A stretch of 64,000 nt of DNA from assembly GCF_030063135.1 (NCBI RefSeq), contig NZ_JASISO010000004.1, positions 1 to 64,000 of the forward strand, written 5' to 3'. The position numbers were made by a program, and so were the translations under genes. Numbering within the stretch: the first letter of the stretch is position 1; every line of letters begins with the position of its first letter. The notes below the pieces were generated by a model. The model saw only the letters and a list, made by a program, of their open reading frames with translations. It was not told the DNA's origin and did no database searches. Below are positions 34,794 to 43,483 of the stretch, piece after piece. Origin of the DNA: Streptomyces sp. G-G2. Its GTDB lineage: Bacteria > Actinomycetota > Actinomycetes > Streptomycetales > Streptomycetaceae.

Positions 34794-36134
34794 ATGTCCT
34801 TCGGCACAGAATTGCGGTCCCGGCGGCAGGCACAAGGCCTGTCGATCGGCGAACTTTCCAAGATCCTGCACTACAGCAAGGGACACCTCAGCCGGGTGGA
34901 GACCGGCGCCAAAAGGGCGTCCAGCGATCTGGCCGTCCGGTGCGACGACGTGCTGCAGGCTCAAGGTGTCCTTCTCAGCAGACTTGAGACTCCGGACAAT
35001 GCCGCCCGGCAGGTCCCGGGCAGTTCCTGTCGGCCGGTACAAATCCCGTGTGGTACTGCTCACTTCGTCGCCCGTGCGGAGGAAGCAGCCGCGTTGGGCT
35101 CAGCCTTGCAGGCGGCCGGTGACTCGCTTTCGGCAACCGCCTCCACCGTGGTGATCAGTGGCATGCCCGGCGTGGGGAAGACCGCACTCGCTCTCGAATG
35201 GGCTCACCGCAACGCCTCGGCATTCCCCGACGGCATCCTCTTCCGCGAACTCCAGACGGACGAGTCGGGCGGGGTCACCGACGACACCAATGTCGTGCTG
35301 TCAGATTTCCTGCAAGCGCTGGGAGTCGATCCGGCCGGGATGCCCGCCGGCGTCCAGGGCAGGGCGGCGCTGTACCGCAGCCTGTTGGCGGGCCGCAAAG
35401 TGCTGGTCGTCCTGGACAACGCAGCCGACACGGAGCAGGTACGCCTATTGCTCCCCGGGTCCGCCCAGTGCGCGACCATCGTCACCAGCCGCAGCCGGCT
35501 GTCCGGGTTGGTGGTACGGGACGGGGCCCGCAGAATCGCCCTGGGCGTGTTGTCTCTGGCCGAATCCTGCGAGTTGCTCCGCCACACGATCGGCCTGAGC
35601 CCGAAGGACGCGCCCGGTGGGGCCCTCCTGTCGCTCGCCGCCCGCTGCGGGCACCTGCCATTGGTTCTGCGCACGGCTGCGGAACGCTACTCGACCAACC
35701 GCTACCCCGGTCTGGAACAGATGGCCGCAGAGTTGTCAGGGGGGCGGGCCGTGCTCGACCTCCTGGAGTACAGGCACGACCGGTCGGTCTCGTTGCGCTC
35801 GGCATTCTCCCGGTGCTACCGGGCGCTGCCCGAGACAGAGGCTCGTGCGTTTCTCCTGGTGGCGCCGCAGTCGCTGACGGGCATCTCGGTGCAGGCCGCG
35901 GCGTATCTGCTCGGCGTCCCGGAGCGCACGGCACGGCGGCAGCTGGACTTTCTGTACGAGGCCGGCCTGCTGGAACTGGCTGGCTCGGAGCACTACCGCG
36001 CACATGCCCTGCTCGGCGCCTACGCGGCCGAGCAGGCGGGGCCACCGGCGTGGCGGAACTACTCACTGCCAGTGGAGTCTGGCCACTTCAGGCTTGCTGC
36101 CGGTGCCGACCGAAGAGTGCGAGCGCGGCGATAG
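34794..36134 (+). CDS. XRE-NB-ARC regulator, probably 3'-truncated
   Basis: Protein of 446 residues: XRE helix-turn-helix (about 5-60; LSIGELSKILHYSKGHLSRVE, described in part), NB-ARC with P-loop SGMPGVGKTALALEWAH, Walker B VLVVLDNAAD and TSRSRL, then CGHLPLVLRTAAE and a winged-helix part ending HYRAHALLGAYAAEQ. Unlike its neighbour it has no TPR region. The last 25 residues (WRNYSLPVESGHFRLAAG...) overlap an antisense NUDIX gene end, so the natural C-terminus seems to have been replaced by a rearrangement. It may still be functional as a short form. Confidence 0.8.
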   Translation: MSFGTELRSRRQAQGLSIGELSKILHYSKGHLSRVETGAKRASSDLAVRCDDVLQAQGVLLSRLETPDNAARQVPGSSCRPVQIPCGTAHFVARAEEAAALGSALQAAGDSLSATASTVVISGMPGVGKTALALEWAHRNASAFPDGILFRELQTDESGGVTDDTNVVLSDFLQALGVDPAGMPAGVQGRAALYRSLLAGRKVLVVLDNAADTEQVRLLLPGSAQCATIVTSRSRLSGLVVRDGARRIALGVLSLAESCELLRHTIGLSPKDAPGGALLSLAARCGHLPLVLRTAAERYSTNRYPGLEQMAAELSGGRAVLDLLEYRHDRSVSLRSAFSRCYRALPETEARAFLLVAPQSLTGISVQAAAYLLGVPERTARRQLDFLYEAGLLELAGSEHYRAHALLGAYAAEQAGPPAWRNYSLPVESGHFRLAAGADRRVRARR

Positions 36135-36426
36135 ACGGCGCGTGCTTGAACGAGCCGTCGGCGATCAACTCCCAGACTTGCGATTCCGGGAACCACCTGG
36201 TCACCAGCCCCTTGTCCTCTTCTCCGAGGCAGGGCTCGCCGACCGTCAGGTCTGTGGCAAGAAAGACATGAAACCCTTGGTCGCAGTAGCCGTATGCCTC
36301 GAACGGATGGCATAGTCGGGTCGTTCTTCCCGCCCGCAAGCCAGTCTCTTCACCCAGTTCGCCGCAGGCCAGCTCCACCGGATCGGCGGCGGGGTCGTCC
36401 TCCCAGAAGCCTTGCGGAAACTCCCA
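36088..36426 (-). pseudogene. NUDIX hydrolase lacking its N-terminus
   Basis: From 36426 the frame reads WEFPQGFWEDDPAADPVELA then CGELGEETGL, a NUDIX box (the usual RE of R-E-x-x-E-E is GE here), followed by FEAYGYCDQGFHVFLATDL and a C-terminal ADP-ribose-pyrophosphatase-like tail. The N-terminal strand pair is missing because the frame begins directly after the stop of a transposase fragment. It is therefore a truncated relic, even though an internal ATG could start translation. Confidence 0.7.
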
Positions 36427-36979
36427 TCAGCGTCCCTTCACCGGATACCGGTACTGCTCCACGAGGGTGAACCGGGCATCGCGGTCCGGATGGCTGGTGA
36501 CTTCTGTCGTCTTCGCGCTTCCCTGCAGGCTGTAGCCCAAGGTATGCAGCAGATGCCCGACGGTGGAAGCGCTGATCGGGTGGCCCTGTGCGGTGAGGGC
36601 CGAGGCGAGGGCCCGCAACGACAAGGTGGTCCACCGCAGCGGGGAGACGGGGTCGCCTCGGGTATGCGGCTCGATCAGCGACTCCAGCGCGGGCAGCAGA
36701 CCGGAGTCGGTGTCCGTCAGCCGCTTGCGGCCGGCACCTGGGGCCCGGACCCGTCGGGTCGGCGAGGAGCAACCGGCCCAACTCGGCGATACCGCGCGCG
36801 ATAGTGGCAGTGCTGGTGCCGGAAGCGGCGGCGACCCGGACGATACTGCCGTGCCCGAGGGCCATCGCCTCACTGGCCAGGTACAACCGACGGCGACGCT
36901 CATCGAAGTGCGGCAGGATCTGATCAAACTTGGCCCGCAGAGCACAGGTGGCAGCGCGGCCTGGCAGACACGAGGTCAT
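36427..36979 (-). pseudogene. ISAzo13-family transposase fragment (frameshifted)
   Basis: First frame (from 36979) reads KFDQILPHFDERRRRLYLAS and GHGSIVRVAAASGTSTATIA, then ADPTG. A frameshift near 36755 continues as RAPGAGRKRLTDTDSGLLP, LRALASALTAQGHPISAS and LHTLGYSLQGSAKTTEV. This is the N-terminal part of ISAzo13 transposases; the catalytic domain is lost at the junction with the NUDIX relic. Confidence 0.75.
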
Positions 36980-37299
36980 AAATATTGACGCTGGACGCCG
37001 GCCGAGACGGTGCCCTTCTTCGAGTACCCGGTGTCGTCGACGATCAGCACGCCATCCGGCTGCCCGAGCCGCTCGGCCACGTAGTCCTGCAGGTCATCGC
37101 GGATCTCGTCTGGATCCCACTGGCACCACGACAACAGTCGCTGGAGCCCATGCGGGGAGTTGTGGCCCGCGTACTCGGCTATCTGCCAGCTGTTCTTCCT
37201 GCCCACCGGCCCGAGCAGGCCGCGCACGCAATCCCGCATCCGCCGCCGCGGCTCGACACGGCCGAACCGCTCGCCCACCCGCAGCAGCAGTGACTCCAA
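36976..37299 (-). pseudogene. IS701-type transposase fragment
   Basis: Frame of 107 residues reading VRGLLGPVGRKNSWQIAEYA, LLSWCQWDPDEIRDDLQDYV and GVLIVDDTGYSKKGTVSAGV, then cut after QRQY. This is the first third of an IS701-family transposase, including the first catalytic Asp (VDDTG). The rest is gone where the ISAzo13 fragment begins. Confidence 0.8.
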
Positions 37300-37466
37300 C
37301 TAGGCTTCCCAAAGGCCTACTTCGACATCGCTTTCCGTCTCCATAACTGGTTCAACGCGCCCCGATCGGGTGAGTCACGATCCATCGCCACTCTGACGAG
37401 ACGTCAGCTCAGTAGACTCAAAAAAGGCCCTGTGAGCAGGACAAATGGAGAAGTGCAACTGGAGTA
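37300..37466. other. Border between IS relics and the biosynthetic locus
   Basis: A 167-bp stretch, more AT rich than its surroundings. It includes an A-run followed by GGCCCTG at 37420. A plus-strand open frame (AYFDIAFRLHNWF...) crosses it and stops inside the end of the next gene; I cannot assign it. No clear terminator. Confidence 0.3.
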
Positions 37467-38480
37467 CTAGGACAGGCCCTGGCCCGACACGGTCCACTGC
37501 GCCAGGAACTCCGCGTTGGACTCGTACTCCTCCCAGGGGCTGGCCAGGATGATCTCCGAAACCCCGCACTCCAGATACCGGGAGAAGTAGCGCCCCACCT
37601 CCTCGGCCGAACCCACCAGGAACGGCGAATGCGAAGCCCCGGACATGATCGCCCCCAGCCAGAAGACGCCCTCGTGCGTCTCCTCGGCGGACAGATTCGC
37701 CAGGTCCTTGCGCCACACCGAATCCGAGGCGCGCCCGTGGAGCTTCACATTGATCTGCGCCGCCCGATTCGGCGGGAAGTACCGCCGGGCGGCGGCCCAC
37801 GCCTCCTCGCTCGTCTCACGCACGATCAGGCCGAAGCGAACCCCCGAGTCCGTCCGGCGACCCACCGAGGCGGCGAAGCCGTCGGCGAACAGGTCGGCCG
37901 GAGCCGGATTGGTCACGGCCACCGCACCGTGCCGCACGCTGAGGTCCACGGCCTCGTCGGAGGATCCGCCGATGAAGATCCGGGGAAGCAGCTCCGGATC
38001 CATCCCGGCCGCGAAGTGCTCCGGCTTCTCGTAGTCGTAGACCGGATCGGGCCGCGCGGCCGGTGACCCGCCGACCAGGAGCGCCGTCAGGACGCTGAGA
38101 TATTCGTCCATACGGTCGAACCGCGCCCCGTGGTCGAGGCGGTCGCCGACCTGGCGCAGCTCCCCCGGAGTCGAGCCGGCCACCATGTTCAGGTCCACCC
38201 GGCGGCCGTGCAGGTAGGCCGTGGTGGCGAGCATCTTGGCCAGGGCGAAGGGCGACGTGTAGTACGGCTGCACCGCGACCATGGGGACGAACGTGGTCGA
38301 CTGCTGGATCAGCAGCGACGACAGCAGCCAGGGGTCGGGGACGCGATGGTTGAAGTGGATGAGTGCACCGGTGAACCCCAGGCGCTCACACGTCGCGGCC
38401 AGGTCGACCGCGTTGGTGATGTAGGCGTCGTCGGGGAACCGCCCCTGCATCGAGGCGTAGACCCGCAGTCCCTCGCTCAT
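37467..38480 (-). CDS. LLM-class FMNH2-dependent monooxygenase (SsuD-like)
   Basis: Luciferase-like flavin monooxygenase of 337 residues, last gene of the minus operon. TIM-barrel signatures: RLGFTGALIHFNHRVPDPW (alkanesulfonate-monooxygenase-type start), RVDLNMVAGSTPGELRQVGD and PRIFIGGSSDEAVDLSVRHG, ending with GVSEIILASPWEEYE. The gene start overlaps the stop of the flavin reductase gene by ATGA, so the two make a two-component oxygenase. In biosynthetic loci such pairs hydroxylate N, C or S centres; the substrate here is unknown. Confidence 0.88.
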   Translation of the reverse strand: MSEGLRVYASMQGRFPDDAYITNAVDLAATCERLGFTGALIHFNHRVPDPWLLSSLLIQQSTTFVPMVAVQPYYTSPFALAKMLATTAYLHGRRVDLNMVAGSTPGELRQVGDRLDHGARFDRMDEYLSVLTALLVGGSPAARPDPVYDYEKPEHFAAGMDPELLPRIFIGGSSDEAVDLSVRHGAVAVTNPAPADLFADGFAASVGRRTDSGVRFGLIVRETSEEAWAAARRYFPPNRAAQINVKLHGRASDSVWRKDLANLSAEETHEGVFWLGAIMSGASHSPFLVGSAEEVGRYFSRYLECGVSEIILASPWEEYESNAEFLAQWTVSGQGLS

Positions 38481-39118
38481 GTGTTCCGGGCTCCGCTCGT
38501 CATTGTCGCCGCGAAGTCGTTCGCGGCTTTCCGGGTTCTGTCCACGGCGTCCGGCCGCAGGCGGCAGCCGGGGCCGTCAGGGACGGGGCGTTCGAAGGCG
38601 TTCTCCAGCAGGAACAGGCCCTTGGTGCATGTGGCCCCCAGAGCACGCAGGACGGGAGTCAGCCCGTACTCGATACCGAGAAGGTGGGCGAGCGTTCCCG
38701 CCGTCGCTGTCGGCAGCACCGTTTTCCCAGCGAGCGCGTCGCGACCGAGCAGGTCGAGGAAGGTCTTCAGCAGGCCGGAGAAGGACGTCTGATAGATCGG
38801 CGTGGCAACCACCACCCCGTGCGCCCGGTCGATCAGATCGAGGGCAGCACGGGTCTGGGGCTGGTCCCGACGGCAGCGTACGAGGTCGTCGGCGGGGAGC
38901 TCGCGCACCGGCAGATGCCGGACCTGGAAGCCGGCGGCCGCGAGGCCGTCGAGGACGCCGAGCGCCGCCGCCGTGCTCATCGCGTGTTCCGACGGGCTGC
39001 CGGTGATCGCCACGACCAGCGGCCCGGAAGCCGGTGCCAAGGAGGTGTCCGCGTCGGGCCGGGTGTCCAGCGTTCTGGTGGTTCTACGGCTCGGGGCCGC
39101 TACGGTGATCGTGTTCAT
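38477..39118 (-). CDS. NAD(P)H-dependent FMN reductase (SsuE-like)
   Basis: Flavodoxin-fold reductase of 213 residues that should supply FMNH2 to the adjacent LLM monooxygenase. After a 28-residue Thr/Arg-rich lead the domain begins VVAITGSPSEHAMS, with HLPVRELPADDLV, GVVVATPIYQTSFSGLLKTF and LPTATAGTLAHLLGIEYGL, matching SsuE/MsuE reductases. The true start could be internal, but no better initiation site is evident. Overlap with the monooxygenase gene by ATGA. Confidence 0.88.
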   Translation of the reverse strand: MNTITVAAPSRRTTRTLDTRPDADTSLAPASGPLVVAITGSPSEHAMSTAAALGVLDGLAAAGFQVRHLPVRELPADDLVRCRRDQPQTRAALDLIDRAHGVVVATPIYQTSFSGLLKTFLDLLGRDALAGKTVLPTATAGTLAHLLGIEYGLTPVLRALGATCTKGLFLLENAFERPVPDGPGCRLRPDAVDRTRKAANDFAATMTSGARNT

Positions 39119-39148
39119 CAGGCGCTTTTCTTCTCTGCGGACGTTCTG

Positions 39149-40282
39149 TCAGGGTGCCGCGGCGGTGGTGACGGAACTCGTGCCGTCGACGGGTGTCGCG
39201 GCAGCGTCGGAGATCAGCATCCGGAAGGCCCGCTGCCCGGGTGCCAGACGCGCCCCGGGAAGCAGGACGCACTCCCGGACCTCCGCGTCCGGCCCGACAC
39301 TGCTGCCTTCCTCGATGACCGTGGGCCCGACGATCCGGCTGCCCCGGCCGATCCGGACACCGCGCCCGACCCGGACCGGGCCGGTGATGACGGCTTCCGG
39401 ATGGATCGAGGCGCTTGGATCGACGACCGCGAGCGGACCGTCCGCGGCGGTGAAGGGTGGACGCCCCAGTCGGCCGGTCAACGCCATGAACGAGCCGTCG
39501 AGGAACTGCCGCGGCGTGCCGAAATCGACGAAACGGTGTGTCACGACGTGGGCCAGAACCCGGGTGTCCGGGCGAGCGACGATGGCCGCGAGCACGTCTC
39601 GGCCCAGGTCCACCGGGTCCGGTCGGCCCGCTCTGGCGTCAGGCGTCTCCCACGGGACGGAGTCCTTGACGGGTCCGGCCGCCGACGGACCGAATACGGC
39701 GATCCCTGTCGCGGCGATCCGGCCTTCCGCGGCGGCGCCGGGCTTGTGCTGGTAGCGCAGGACCCGGCGGCGGTCCTGCGCCAGAGCGGCGATGTCGCCG
39801 GTGAACTCCGCGGCCGGCCACGGGTGGCGCAGGCAGCCGAGGGTGACGTCGCCGCCACCGGACCGGTGGTCCGCCAGCAGGGCCGTCAGGTCCAGGGTGG
39901 AGACGGTGTCGGCGGGCAGCACGAGCAGGCTCTCGCCGCCCCAGGACCTGGCGAGCGCGGCGAGCGTCCCACCGGTGCCGAGCGGGATCTCCTCCCGCTG
40001 GTAGGAGATCTCGACGCCCAGATCGGCGAAACCGGCGAGCGCCTGCCGGAAGGCGGGTTCGTGGACCGCCTGGACGTTCACCGTGACCGCCGTGACGCCC
40101 GCTGCCCGGAGCCGGTCGACCGCCCAGCAGATCAGCGGGACGCCGAGGACGGGCAGGAGCGGTTTCGGGCAGGTGTCCGTGACGGGCGCCAGCCGGGAGC
40201 CGTATCCGGCCGCGAACACCAGCCCGCGCACGGTTTCCGGGTCCGTCCCGGCTGCGACCGCTGCCATGTCCTCGGACTTCAC
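39149..40282 (-). CDS. NDP-sugar pyrophosphorylase-like nucleotidyltransferase with left-handed beta-helix
   Basis: Protein of 377 residues. Nucleotidyltransferase domain (about 18-260) with GLVFAAGYGSRLAPVT, CPKPLLPVLG (signature Lys) and LLVLPADTVSTLD; then a left-handed beta-helix (about 285-350) with hexapeptide rungs PEAVITGPVRVGRGVRIG. The G-x-G-T-R loop is GYGSR here. Predicted to couple a sugar- or cyclitol-1-phosphate to an NTP. Neighbouring ROK kinase, IMPase-like phosphatase and epimerase support a sugar-type branch. Its start overlaps the 2H gene stop by ATGA. Confidence 0.85.
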   Translation of the reverse strand: MKSEDMAAVAAGTDPETVRGLVFAAGYGSRLAPVTDTCPKPLLPVLGVPLICWAVDRLRAAGVTAVTVNVQAVHEPAFRQALAGFADLGVEISYQREEIPLGTGGTLAALARSWGGESLLVLPADTVSTLDLTALLADHRSGGGDVTLGCLRHPWPAAEFTGDIAALAQDRRRVLRYQHKPGAAAEGRIAATGIAVFGPSAAGPVKDSVPWETPDARAGRPDPVDLGRDVLAAIVARPDTRVLAHVVTHRFVDFGTPRQFLDGSFMALTGRLGRPPFTAADGPLAVVDPSASIHPEAVITGPVRVGRGVRIGRGSRIVGPTVIEEGSSVGPDAEVRECVLLPGARLAPGQRAFRMLISDAAATPVDGTSSVTTAAAP

Positions 40283-41004
40283 CGCACGCAGCCGATACCG
40301 GCGAGACGGCTCATCGTGATCTCTCCGCCCGCCAGGTCGTACCGGACGAGGTTCAGCGTCGCGGGCCGCATCGTCCCGTAGCGCTTCTCACGGCGCGCGG
40401 AGACAACTCCGGCGATCACGTGCTCGGGGACGACCGGTGCCTGGAACACGGCGACCGAGACGTGGGCGATGTCCCGCATGGTCGTGTAGTCGTTGCTGAC
40501 GAAAGCCCGCGGGCCTTCGGCCGCACTGGCCTCGTGCAGTCTGGTCCGCAGCTGGACCAGACCGTCACTGGGGACCCCGCACACGAACAGCCCGCCTTTG
40601 GATCCGCCGAGGCCGGACAGCTCGATCTCGATCGGCGGGCAGTCCTTCAGTGCAGTTTCGACGAGGTCCGTGTAGTAGTCCACCTGGTCCTGCGGCACCT
40701 GGTCCTGATAGCCCTCCAGGCTGCGCACGGTGCTGTGCAGGTTCCCGGGAAGGTAGGTGAAGTGGTGCGGTGACAGGGCCGCGGCGATCGGGCGCAGATC
40801 CTGGGCGATCGCCTCCCGGATCGCGCCGTCGATCGGCACGACCAGACTCAGCCCCCAACGGGGGTCGCCGTGGCGGGGGATGGAGTCGGCGTTGTACGTG
40901 CCCTGCGCGAGAGCGGGCTCGGCGTCGCCCCACATGGTGTGGAACTTGGCGGCCAGGTCGGGCGTCCGGGAGGTGTCGGCTGTCTGGGACATCGGCTCGG
41001 GCAT
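40279..41004 (-). CDS. 2H phosphoesterase superfamily protein (LigT/2'-5' ligase-like)
   Basis: Protein of 241 residues with two H-x-(T/S) motifs, H90-S-T92 in GNLHSTVRSL and H181-V-S183 in IAHVSVAVF, spaced as in 2H phosphodiesterases. These enzymes open 2',3'- or 1,2-cyclic phosphates or act on related esters. The first 45 residues (TMWGDAEPALAQGTYNADSI) are not part of the usual fold. Its presence between a sugar pyrophosphorylase and an IMPase-type phosphatase is unusual for a biosynthetic operon and suggests a cyclic-phosphate intermediate. An alternative ATG lies at 40992. Confidence 0.75.
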   Translation of the reverse strand: MPEPMSQTADTSRTPDLAAKFHTMWGDAEPALAQGTYNADSIPRHGDPRWGLSLVVPIDGAIREAIAQDLRPIAAALSPHHFTYLPGNLHSTVRSLEGYQDQVPQDQVDYYTDLVETALKDCPPIEIELSGLGGSKGGLFVCGVPSDGLVQLRTRLHEASAAEGPRAFVSNDYTTMRDIAHVSVAVFQAPVVPEHVIAGVVSARREKRYGTMRPATLNLVRYDLAGGEITMSRLAGIGCVR

Positions 41005-41014
41005 CAGTCACTCA

Positions 41015-41797
41015 TCAGGGTGTCGGCGGGATGGGGCAGCGTCGAAGGTCGGCGATCAGCTCGTCGTGCAGCTCGCCGTTGGTGGTCAGCAGGCTTCCGC
41101 TCCGGAGGTCCCGGGCACCCGACATGTCGCTCCAGGCACCGCCTGCCTCGGCGACGATCAGGGCCGGGGCCGCGACGTCCCAGGGCGAGGTGCCGTAGGA
41201 CAACGCCGCGTCGACGCTTCCTTCGGCGACCAGCATGTGTCCCCAGAAGTTGCCCCATCCCCAAGCGGTTCGGAACCCGCGCATGACGTCGGTGAGGGCT
41301 TCCCAGGCGGGTTCCGGGTATTCGTGCGCTCCGCCGAAGGCGAAGCCGGCCGATCGCCGCTCCCGGACGGCGGAGGTCTGCAGTCGGCCCGAGACGCCGT
41401 GGGCACCCTGGCCGGCCGCGGCCCACCAGCGTCGGTCGAGCCCCGGCGCGTCGATCGCGGCGGCGGTGACCGCGTCCCGGTCGTGCCAGGCGACGAGCGT
41501 CCCCCACACCGGATGCCGCCGGCTGAAGTTCTCGGTGCCGTCGATGGGGTCCACGATCCAGACCTCGGACAGCTCGGTCGCGCCGCCGGACTCCTCGGCC
41601 AGCACGGCCTCCCCGGGGGCGAGACGGTGCAGGACGGCCAGGACCGCCTGCTCGGCGGCCAGATCCGCCTCGGTGACGATGGATCCGTCCGCCTTGTCCC
41701 ACCGGGCGAGGGCGGGTCGGCGCAGGTATGCGGCCGCGGCCGCCGCGCCGGCCGCCGCCGCGGCCCGGGCGATCTCGACCCTGGCCGGACTAGTCAT
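41015..41797 (-). CDS. Inositol monophosphatase/histidinol-phosphatase family phosphatase
   Basis: Mg2+-dependent sugar-phosphatase fold of 260 residues. Metal motifs visible in order: TEADLAAEQAV, LAEESGG (second metal Glu), WIVDPIDGTENFSRRHPVWG (D-P-I-D-G-T) and SPWDVAAPALIVAEAGG. It probably removes a phosphate from the sugar- or cyclitol-like intermediate made with the ROK kinase and nucleotidyltransferase. ATG overlaps the ROK gene end by 8 bp. Confidence 0.85.
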   Translation of the reverse strand: MTSPARVEIARAAAAAGAAAAAAYLRRPALARWDKADGSIVTEADLAAEQAVLAVLHRLAPGEAVLAEESGGATELSEVWIVDPIDGTENFSRRHPVWGTLVAWHDRDAVTAAAIDAPGLDRRWWAAAGQGAHGVSGRLQTSAVRERRSAGFAFGGAHEYPEPAWEALTDVMRGFRTAWGWGNFWGHMLVAEGSVDAALSYGTSPWDVAAPALIVAEAGGAWSDMSGARDLRSGSLLTTNGELHDELIADLRRCPIPPTP

Positions 41798-42710
41798 CCC
41801 ACACTCCCGTCGATGCGAGGGTGGCGGCGCCCGCCGCTCCGGCGAACCGGCCGAGTCCGCCGACCACGATCCGGGCGTCGCGCCCGGTCACGGTGGTCAT
41901 GTGCTTCCGCGCCGCGGCGCGGAGATCTTCGAGGAAGAGGTCCGACACGTCGGCCACGCCTCCGCCGACGACCACGACCTGCGGGTTGAACAGGTTCGCC
42001 ATGGTCGCCACCGCCGTTCCGAGCCGACGGCCCAACTCGGCGAACAGCCGGACGGCGGCGGGATTCCCGGCGCGCGCCGCCCGGGCCGCCGCACGGGCGT
42101 CGGCCGGTCCACCGGTGGCCTCGGCGAACTGCTGTGCCAGCGCGGTCCCTGAGGCGACCTGTTCCAGGCAGCCTGCGCCGCCGCAGGCGCACGACGGCCC
42201 GTCCGGGTCGACGACGATGTGGCCGGCCTCGAGCGCGACTCCGGAAGCTCCGAGCAGCTGGCGGCCGGCGATGATCGCCGCCCCGCCGACCCCGGTGCCG
42301 ACGAAGATCCCCACCGCGTCGCTGACGCCCCGGGCCGCCCCGAACCGCCATTCCCCGACGAGTGCGGCATTGGCGTCGTTCGCCAGGGCGTCAAGGCCGA
42401 GGCCGGAGCCCGGCGCGCCCGGTCGGAGCCCGACCAGGGCGGGCGCCGTCGGCGCCGATGCGATCCGTCCGGTACCGGCCTCGACCGATCCGGCGACGCA
42501 CAGTCCGGTGCGCACGACGGTCCGGCCGCCGGCCGCCGCTTCGGCGACCAGCTGTTCGCGCAGGTCCCGGACTTGCCCCAGTGCGTCGGGCCGGCGCGGC
42601 TCGTCGATCGTCGATCCGACCAGTCGGCCGCCTTCGGCCACGAGCGCCGCGCGGACGCTGGTACCGCCGACGTCGAACCCCGCGATCAGTGGCTCACGCC
42701 CCGATGACAT
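41790..42710 (-). CDS. ROK family sugar kinase
   Basis: ROK kinase of 306 residues. N-terminal phosphate loop FDVGGTSVRAALV, second phosphate region GIFVGTGVGGAAII, the zinc/ROK signature SCACGGAGCLEQVASG (C-x-C-G-x2-G-C-x-E) preceded by EAGHIVV (catalytic His/Glu area), and adenosine region VVVGGGVADVS. No DNA-binding domain, so it is an enzyme, not a repressor. Similar proteins phosphorylate glucose, N-acetyl sugars or C7 cyclitols. Overlaps the MBL gene end by 17 bp. Confidence 0.88.
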   Translation of the reverse strand: MSSGREPLIAGFDVGGTSVRAALVAEGGRLVGSTIDEPRRPDALGQVRDLREQLVAEAAAGGRTVVRTGLCVAGSVEAGTGRIASAPTAPALVGLRPGAPGSGLGLDALANDANAALVGEWRFGAARGVSDAVGIFVGTGVGGAAIIAGRQLLGASGVALEAGHIVVDPDGPSCACGGAGCLEQVASGTALAQQFAEATGGPADARAAARAARAGNPAAVRLFAELGRRLGTAVATMANLFNPQVVVVGGGVADVSDLFLEDLRAAARKHMTTVTGRDARIVVGGLGRFAGAAGAATLASTGVWDD

Positions 42711-43482
42711 GGATGTCTCCTTCTGTCGCGAGACCGAGGTCGGCCGCCGGGGCGGCCGCTGTGGCAGCGGCCAGGCTCGCGGCCGCGTGTCGTGCGTCGT
42801 AGTGGGTCAGCAGCGTGCGGCGGGGCTCGGCCCGCCGTGCGATGTCCGCCGCCTGCGCCGGGGTCATGTGCCAGTGCTCGCCTGAGGCCGGGGCCGTGAC
42901 CGATGTCGCCTCGATGAGCAGCAGGTCGCAGTGGTCCGCGAGACGGACCAGCCCTTCGAAATGGGCGGTGTCGCTGGAGAAGACCAGGGTCCGGCCGGCG
43001 TCGTCGGTGATGCGCAGGGCGTTCGCCACGGTGTTGTGCACCGCCGTGACGGGCTCGAACGCCAGCGCGCCGATGGTGAAGGGCAGCTTCTCGCCGTACG
43101 CGTGGGTGGTGAACGCCGCGTCGAAGTAGTCCTCGGCCAGGTGCATGCCCCCGGCGACGCCCCGCAGGATCTCCGAGCCGTTGGCCGGGAGGAAGAGGGG
43201 GAGCTTCGGCAGGCCGTGGCAGAACACGTAGTTCCGCAGGGCGACCAGGTCGAAGAAGTGGTCCGGATGCATGTGCGAGACCACGATCGCGGTGAGCTCC
43301 TCGGGGCTCCCGTACTTCAGCAGTTTGCCGACGGCTCCATGCCCGCATTCCAGGAGCACCGCGGTGCCGCGGGCCCGCAGCAGGTAGGCGGAGGTGGCCT
43401 GGTCCGGGTTGGGGACGGCGCAGCTCGCGCCGAGGATCTGCAGGCTGAAATCTGTCGTGTCGCCGGTCGTGTCATCGGTCAT
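42694..43482 (-). CDS. MBL-fold metallohydrolase (RNase Z/PhnP-like)
   Basis: Metallo-beta-lactamase fold hydrolase of 262 residues. Complete metal set: SHMHPDHF (H70, H72, D74, H75), VFSSDTAHFEG (bridging Asp) and LLTHYDAR (last His). The fold resembles RNase Z and the cyclic-phosphate phosphodiesterase PhnP rather than true lactamases. Together with the 2H phosphoesterase this puts two potential cyclic-phosphate hydrolases in one operon. Its start is 1 bp from the aminotransferase stop. Confidence 0.85.
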   Translation of the reverse strand: MTDDTTGDTTDFSLQILGASCAVPNPDQATSAYLLRARGTAVLLECGHGAVGKLLKYGSPEELTAIVVSHMHPDHFFDLVALRNYVFCHGLPKLPLFLPANGSEILRGVAGGMHLAEDYFDAAFTTHAYGEKLPFTIGALAFEPVTAVHNTVANALRITDDAGRTLVFSSDTAHFEGLVRLADHCDLLLIEATSVTAPASGEHWHMTPAQAADIARRAEPRRTLLTHYDARHAAASLAAATAAAPAADLGLATEGDIHVIGA

Positions 43483-43483
43483 G

